Assembly: GCA_905214605.1 (NCBI GenBank)
Contig: CAJMMY010000089.1
Coordinates: 1 to 5,110 of the forward strand
Reading direction: 5' to 3'
DNA length: 5,110 nucleotides
Source of the DNA: an uncultured bacterium
Lineage (GTDB): Bacteria > Bacillota_A > Clostridia > Oscillospirales > Oscillospiraceae
Below the pieces are notes generated by a model. That model saw only the letters and a program-made list of their open reading frames with translations. It was not told the DNA's origin and searched no databases. Position 1 is the stretch's first letter, and each line of letters starts with the position of its first letter. The translations under genes and the position numbers were made by a program. Below are positions 1 to 5,110 of this stretch, piece after piece.

Positions 1-1
1 C

Positions 2-793
2 GACGGCGGTCTTACCGTAACCTATCTGGACGTGGGGCAAGGAGACGCAACGGTTCTGCAATGCGGTGGGGAAACCTTACTCATTGACGGCGGCGACAAC
101 AAGGTGGAGCATCATCTTGTGGAAAGCCTGCAGGCTCTGGGCGTTACGGAGCTGAACACCATTGTCTGCACCCACCCCCATGCCGACCATTGCGGCGGTT
201 TGGACGCCGCAGCCGACGCATTTCCCTTTGATACCGTTTATTCCCCGGTGGAAACCTACGATTCAGTCACCTTCCGGGATTTTGCCGATACCGTAGCATC
301 TCACGGCGGCGCCATTACCATTCCCCAAGTGGGCGATACCTTTACCGTAGGCACCGCCACCGTGACCGTGTTGGGTCCTTGTTGGGACACCCTGCCGGAA
401 AACGTAAACAACTGGAGCATCGTTCTCCGGGTGGATTACGGCAAAACGTCCTTCCTGTTCACCGGAGACGCGGAATATCAGGAAGAAAACGATATTCTGG
501 ACCACGGCGCCGATGTGAAGTGCGATGTATTCCAAGCCGGGCATCACGGCAGCAGCACCTCCAACAGCTATCGTCTGCTGTATGAGGCGCAGCCCCAATA
601 TGCGGTCATCAGCTGCGGAAAAGGCAATTCCTACGGCCATCCCAGTGAAGAGGCCCTCTCCCGTTTTCGGGACGCCGATGTCACCACCTACTGCACCATG
701 GACGAGGGCAATATCACCTTCTACTCCGACGGCAGCACCGTGTCCACGCAAAACACCGCTTTTGACGCGGACGCTTGGAGCAATGCCGCCTGA
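2..793 (+). CDS. Metallo-beta-lactamase-fold hydrolase, ComEC/Rec2 C-terminal type (5' truncated)
   Basis: The reading frame is open from base 2 to the TGA at 791-793 (263 codons visible). The real start lies upstream: the GTG at 32 is the Val inside the conserved LDVGQGDA strand that opens this domain family, so it is not an initiation codon. Metal-ligand motifs follow in the expected order: HPHADH (173-190), FTGDAE with the bridging Asp at 467-469, HHGSS with its His pair at 542-547, and a late YGHPS with His at 638-640. This set matches the soluble MBL domain found at the C-terminus of the DNA-uptake channel ComEC and in stand-alone secreted relatives. The family is thought to hydrolyse phosphoester bonds, possibly in nucleic acid; the substrate here is unknown. 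No transmembrane segment is visible and the domain reaches the stop codon. Whether a ComEC membrane part, another domain or a signal peptide precedes it cannot be seen. The next gene starts 41 bases later with no terminator between, so the pair may be co-transcribed. Confidence 0.9.
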   Translation, partial: DGGLTVTYLDVGQGDATVLQCGGETLLIDGGDNKVEHHLVESLQALGVTELNTIVCTHPHADHCGGLDAAADAFPFDTVYSPVETYDSVTFRDFADTVASHGGAITIPQVGDTFTVGTATVTVLGPCWDTLPENVNNWSIVLRVDYGKTSFLFTGDAEYQEENDILDHGADVKCDVFQAGHHGSSTSNSYRLLYEAQPQYAVISCGKGNSYGHPSEEALSRFRDADVTTYCTMDEGNITFYSDGSTVSTQNTAFDADAWSNAA

Positions 794-834
794 CAAAAAA
801 ATCAAAAATCATTGTTTGAGGATTCTAAAATTCT

Positions 835-2385
835 ATGAAAAAACAACTGCTTTCGCTGGCGCTGGCCGGGGCAATGCTCACCGCTGCCGCCCCCCATGCC
901 GGCGCTTATAATCAAGAACAGAAAAATGCCGCGGACACGCTGTACAGCATGGGCTTGTTTTACGGCACGGACAAAGGTTTTGAGCTGGACCGGGATTTGA
1001 CCCGGCAGGAGGCCGTTGCCATGATGGTACGGCTGTCCGGCAGAGAAACTGCGGCACTCAGCGGAATTTATCACGCCAATTTCCCGGACGTTGCCTTGTG
1101 GGCCACCGGGTATGTGGGGTATGCCCAATCCGTGGGATTGGTTTCCGGGTACAGTGCAAAGGAATTCGGTGCCGATGACACCGTCACCGCAGAGCAATAT
1201 CTGACCTTTGCCCTGCGGGCATTGGGCTACAGCGACATTGCCGGGGACTTTGTCTGGAATGACCCCTGGGAGCTGGCGCAGCAATGCAAACTGGCTCAGC
1301 CGGGAGAATTTTCCGGACCCTTGACCCGAGGCGAGGTGGCGCTGATTTCCGCCCGCGCTCTGAGCGCTCCCATGAAGGGCAGCAAGCTCACCTTGGGGGA
1401 TTCCCTGAGCTTGGTCCGGCAGGCGGAAGATGATTCTACCCTGACCGCCAGCCAGATTTATCGGAAATGCTCCAACGCAGTGTTCTTCCTTCAATCTTTT
1501 GAGGACAAGGAATGTCAAACACCCTACGGCACCGCCAGCGGATTTTTCATCAGCCCGGACGGCATCGCCGTGACCAACTATCACGCAGTCATTGACACCG
1601 CTGCCGGTAAAATCACCACAAACGACGGGGAAACCTACCCCATTACCAAAATTCTTTACGGCAGCACTCGGGACGATGTGGTCATCATGCAAGTTTCCAA
1701 AACCGCCGAAAGCGGACACACCACGGAATCTTTCCCCTATTTGGAGCTGGCAGACCAATCCTCCGTCCATGTGGGTGACACCATTTACAGCTTGGGCGCA
1801 CCCTTGGGTCTGACGGACACCTTCGCCTCCGGCATCGTGAGCAATCTCTCCCGAAAGCTGGGTTCCCGCACCTATATTCAAATGACGGTGCCCACCTCCT
1901 CCGGTTCCTCCGGCGGTCCGGTGGTAAATGCTTACGGCAAGGTCATCGGCATTTGCAGCGCGTCCTTTGCCAAAGGTCAGAATTTGAATCTGGCGGAACC
2001 GGTAAACGTGCTGAAAAAGGCCCATTATTCCGGCTCCGGTACGGATTATGCCGCTTATTTCGCCGGGAAAACCTATCACATCACAGCCAACCCCTCTGCC
2101 GTGACGGTAAAAGCGGGCGAAACAGTGACCGTAACCGTGGGCAACGATTACCCCTTTACCGCAACGCTGCTGTATGAAAACAACTCCGTGATGAACGTCT
2201 CCGCCGCATGGGGCGAATGGACCGACGAGCAGCACGTGGAGCTGCTGCTCACCGGCATCAGTGAGGGCACCGGGGAAATTAAAATCACGTTCTCCGAACT
2301 GAAAAGCGACGCCTCCGTGACCATTCCCGTGACGGTGCTCCCCGGCGACCCGGAAAGCACCACCGACTCCGGCGCAACCTCGTAA
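835..2385 (+). CDS. Exported SLH-domain HtrA/trypsin-like serine protease with Ig-like C-terminus
   Basis: A complete 516-residue protein. Residues 1-24 form a signal peptide: two Lys, a hydrophobic Leu/Ala core, and a likely cut after Ala-Gly-Ala. Residues about 31-178 resemble S-layer homology repeats in degenerate form (LTRQEAVAMMVRL near 55, FPDV at 83-86 followed by YVGYAQSVGLVSGY, LTRGEVALISARAL near 165), suggesting attachment to cell-wall polymer. Residues about 205-400 are a chymotrypsin-fold protease of the HtrA kind. His250 lies in TNYHAV, Asp281 in DDVVIMQV and Ser359 in GSSGGPV, so the triad looks intact. The usual HtrA motif is GNSGGP; here Asn is replaced by Ser. No PDZ domain follows. 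Residues about 413-505 instead look like an all-beta, Ig-like (BIG2-type) domain, ending in a Ser/Thr/Asp-rich tail. The likely role is a wall-anchored protease for extracellular protein processing or quality control; the substrate is unknown. The ATG at 835 is chosen because it is the start that gives the complete signal peptide. Its ribosome site (GAGG, 818-821) is weak and 13 bases away. A strong terminator follows. Confidence 0.9.
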   Translation: MKKQLLSLALAGAMLTAAAPHAGAYNQEQKNAADTLYSMGLFYGTDKGFELDRDLTRQEAVAMMVRLSGRETAALSGIYHANFPDVALWATGYVGYAQSVGLVSGYSAKEFGADDTVTAEQYLTFALRALGYSDIAGDFVWNDPWELAQQCKLAQPGEFSGPLTRGEVALISARALSAPMKGSKLTLGDSLSLVRQAEDDSTLTASQIYRKCSNAVFFLQSFEDKECQTPYGTASGFFISPDGIAVTNYHAVIDTAAGKITTNDGETYPITKILYGSTRDDVVIMQVSKTAESGHTTESFPYLELADQSSVHVGDTIYSLGAPLGLTDTFASGIVSNLSRKLGSRTYIQMTVPTSSGSSGGPVVNAYGKVIGICSASFAKGQNLNLAEPVNVLKKAHYSGSGTDYAAYFAGKTYHITANPSAVTVKAGETVTVTVGNDYPFTATLLYENNSVMNVSAAWGEWTDEQHVELLLTGISEGTGEIKITFSELKSDASVTIPVTVLPGDPESTTDSGATS

Positions 2386-2403
2386 CATTTACATTGTATC
2401 GTA

Positions 2404-2438
2404 AAAAGCCATGGCGAAAGTATCTCGCCGTGGCTTTT
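2404..2438 (+). terminator. Rho-independent terminator after the protease gene
   Basis: A 14-bp stem pairs 2404-2417 with 2425-2438 around a 7-base loop (2418-2424). All pairs are Watson-Crick except one U-G wobble (2412 with 2430). The 3' arm ends in TTTT and runs into a T-rich stretch (CTTTTGTTT) to about 2449. The stop codon of the protease gene lies 18 bases upstream. The A-run at 2403-2407 gives a T-run on the other strand, so the hairpin could also stop transcription from the right, although no minus-strand gene is seen. It separates the protease unit from the RHH-clpB unit. Confidence 0.93.
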
Positions 2439-2474
2439 ATCTTTTGTTTCGACTTTTATTAACTTTGTATGAAC

Positions 2475-2486
2475 ATTTATATAAAT
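2475..2486. repeat. Perfect 12-base palindrome upstream of the promoter
   Basis: ATTTATATAAAT is its own reverse complement, centred between 2480 and 2481; the symmetry stops at the next base on each side. It ends four bases before the -35 box of the promoter that drives the RHH-clpB unit. It could be an operator half, an AT-rich UP-like element, or chance, since the surrounding 60 bases are very AT-rich. The palindrome is seen directly; any function is inference. Confidence 0.4.
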
Positions 2487-2489
2487 TGA

Positions 2490-2518
2490 TTGACAAAAGA
2501 TATAGTTGGTGCTAAAGT
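2490..2518 (+). promoter_or_regulatory. Sigma-A-type promoter for the RHH-clpB unit
   Basis: The -35 box TTGACA (2490-2495) is a perfect consensus match. A 17-base spacer leads to TAAAGT (2513-2518), which matches TATAAT at four of six positions and is preceded by TG at 2510-2511 in the extended -10 position. Transcription would begin near 2525, giving a leader of about 26 bases. The box lies downstream of the terminator and is the only good promoter seen in the 165-base gap. No CIRCE inverted repeat and no CtsR-type GGTCAAA heptads are visible around it. Confidence 0.75.
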
Positions 2519-2530
2519 GTAGTCATCGAA

Positions 2531-2541
2531 AAAGGAGATGA
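2531..2541 (+). promoter_or_regulatory. Ribosome binding site of the RHH gene
   Basis: AAAGGAGATGA is a strong Shine-Dalgarno match. GGAG ends 13 bases before the ATG at 2551, longer than the usual 5-9. The only nearer ATG (2538) overlaps the site and is out of frame, so 2551 remains the best start, and the RHH fold begins right after it. Confidence 0.7.
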
Positions 2542-2550
2542 GCAAGTTCA

Positions 2551-3198
2551 ATGAAAAAGACATTATATAGCCTGATGCTGAATGATGACGTTGTGCGGGA
2601 AGTGGACCTTCTGGCACATCAGCGGGGAACAAGCCGCTCCAGTCTGATTAACGAAATTCTGGCGGATTACGTGGAAGTCATGACCCCGGAGCGGTGGGTC
2701 AATCAGATTTTCAAACGTGTGGAGCAACTGCTGACCCCCTCTCGGGAATTGGTGCCGTTCTTCGTGCCCAATACCTCCAGTATGTCGGTCAAATCCAGTT
2801 TGCAGTATAAATACCGTCCCACGGTGAAATATGAAGTAGAGTTCCATTCCCTTGCAAATGACAGCAACGGCGAGTTGTCCGTGATTTTCCGGACCCAGTC
2901 CGGGGAGCTGATTCGCGCTATGACGAATTTCTTCCGGCTCTGGAAACAAACCGAGGACCGGTGGCTGACGGCGCACAATCTGTCCCCGCGGCAGTATGAA
3001 TTGTACGACGGTCGGTTTGTCCGCTCCCTTTCCGTAGCCGAGCAGGATCTGAATCATCCGCAGATGGCACAGTCCATTGTGGATTACGTGGAAACCTTTG
3101 ACCGGCTGATGAAAGCCTATCTGGCAAACAATCTGACGCCGGAACAGTTGCCGGACGCATATGCTCAGGCAATGGAGCAGCAGGCCGTGATTTTCTAA
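2551..3198 (+). CDS. Ribbon-helix-helix DNA-binding protein with uncharacterised C-terminal domain
   Basis: A 215-residue cytoplasmic protein with no signal peptide or membrane segment. Residues about 3-43 have the pattern of a CopG/Arc-type ribbon-helix-helix: a short strand (TLYSLML), a first helix from NDDVVREVDLL to about residue 22, a GTSRSS turn, and a second helix (SLINEILADYV). Proteins of this fold dimerise and insert the strand pair in the DNA major groove. The remaining 170 residues are far longer than in a minimal RHH repressor and I do not recognise them. Residues about 45-65 look helical, 78-117 contain several beta-type stretches (including TVKYEVEF and ELSVIF), 118-135 are aromatic-rich (FFRLWKQTEDRW), and about 170-212 look helical. 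It is first in an apparent operon with clpB (48-base gap, no terminator), directly behind a good promoter. That position suits an autoregulator of the operon, but this is inference. It is not HrcA, CtsR or HspR, and no toxin partner is next to it. Confidence 0.82.
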   Translation: MKKTLYSLMLNDDVVREVDLLAHQRGTSRSSLINEILADYVEVMTPERWVNQIFKRVEQLLTPSRELVPFFVPNTSSMSVKSSLQYKYRPTVKYEVEFHSLANDSNGELSVIFRTQSGELIRAMTNFFRLWKQTEDRWLTAHNLSPRQYELYDGRFVRSLSVAEQDLNHPQMAQSIVDYVETFDRLMKAYLANNLTPEQLPDAYAQAMEQQAVIF

Positions 3199-3233
3199 GC
3201 CGCTGTTCCGAACAACCATAACAAATTGAATGC

Positions 3234-3239
3234 GAGGTG
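3234..3239 (+). promoter_or_regulatory. Ribosome binding site of clpB
   Basis: GAGGTG ends 7 bases before the ATG at 3247, an ideal spacing. It fixes the clpB start: the N-terminal sequence beginning there ([14 protein letters not shown]) matches the usual ClpB N-terminus. Confidence 0.8.
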
Positions 3240-3246
3240 TTATTTT

Positions 3247-5110
<1,864 letters not shown>

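Noticed and set aside
32..34. GTG as start codon of the MBL hydrolase
   Set aside because: The frame stays open to base 2 and the preceding codons encode the conserved strand LTVTYLD that runs into VGQGDA. This Val is internal and the gene is truncated by the window.
794..834. Promoter between the MBL gene and the protease gene
   Set aside because: The gap is AT-rich but has no -35/-10 pair with acceptable spacing, so expression of the protease probably depends on transcription from upstream.
802..2388. Long minus-strand open frame (528 codons) opposite the protease gene
   Set aside because: The sense strand has a signal peptide, an intact triad and recognisable domains. The reverse translation is rich in Gly, His and Gln with no motif, which is typical of a shadow frame created by codon bias.
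2507..2515. TGGTGCTAA resembles the right half of a CIRCE element (GAGTGCTAA)
   Set aside because: Seven of nine bases match, but the partner half nine bases upstream (2489-2497) does not resemble TTAGCACTC, so there is no inverted repeat and no support for HrcA control.
2551..3198. RHH protein as the antitoxin of a toxin-antitoxin pair
   Set aside because: It is much longer than usual antitoxins, and the neighbour is clpB rather than a small toxin gene. No short toxin-like frame overlaps or adjoins it.

Overview
The window looks like chromosomal DNA from a Gram-positive Bacillota, most likely a gut-type Clostridia (Oscillospiraceae/Ruminococcaceae-like). The pointers are AG-rich Shine-Dalgarno sites, a classic TTGACA promoter, an SLH-domain secreted protease and moderately GC-rich coding sequence. 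The lineage is inferred from style, not from a marker gene. All four genes lie on the + strand, and no RNA genes, mobile elements or CRISPR arrays were seen.

Region 1 (2-2385) holds two envelope or extracellular genes. The first is the 3' part of a metallo-beta-lactamase-fold hydrolase of the ComEC/Rec2 C-terminal type, whose start lies upstream of the window. After 41 bases comes a complete exported protein. It has a signal peptide, degenerate SLH repeats, an HtrA/trypsin-like serine protease domain with an intact His-Asp-Ser triad, and an Ig-like C-terminal domain in place of a PDZ domain. No terminator is visible between the two genes, so co-transcription is plausible. A strong rho-independent terminator (2404-2438) closes the unit.

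Region 2 (2439-2550) is a short AT-rich regulatory stretch. It carries a perfect 12-base palindrome, a sigma-A-type promoter (TTGACA, 17-base spacer, TAAAGT with an extended -10 TG) and a Shine-Dalgarno site.

Region 3 (2551-5110) is an apparent two-gene operon. The first gene encodes a 215-residue protein with an N-terminal ribbon-helix-helix DNA-binding fold and a C-terminal part I do not recognise. The second, 48 bases later, is clpB, the AAA+ disaggregase, cut by the window end just after the Walker A motif of its second ATPase domain.

The most interesting point is the second unit. An RHH protein leads the clpB operon in the position where a heat-shock repressor might sit, and neither a CIRCE element nor CtsR heptads are visible upstream. 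It is a candidate autoregulator of a clpB stress operon, but the sequence alone does not prove this.
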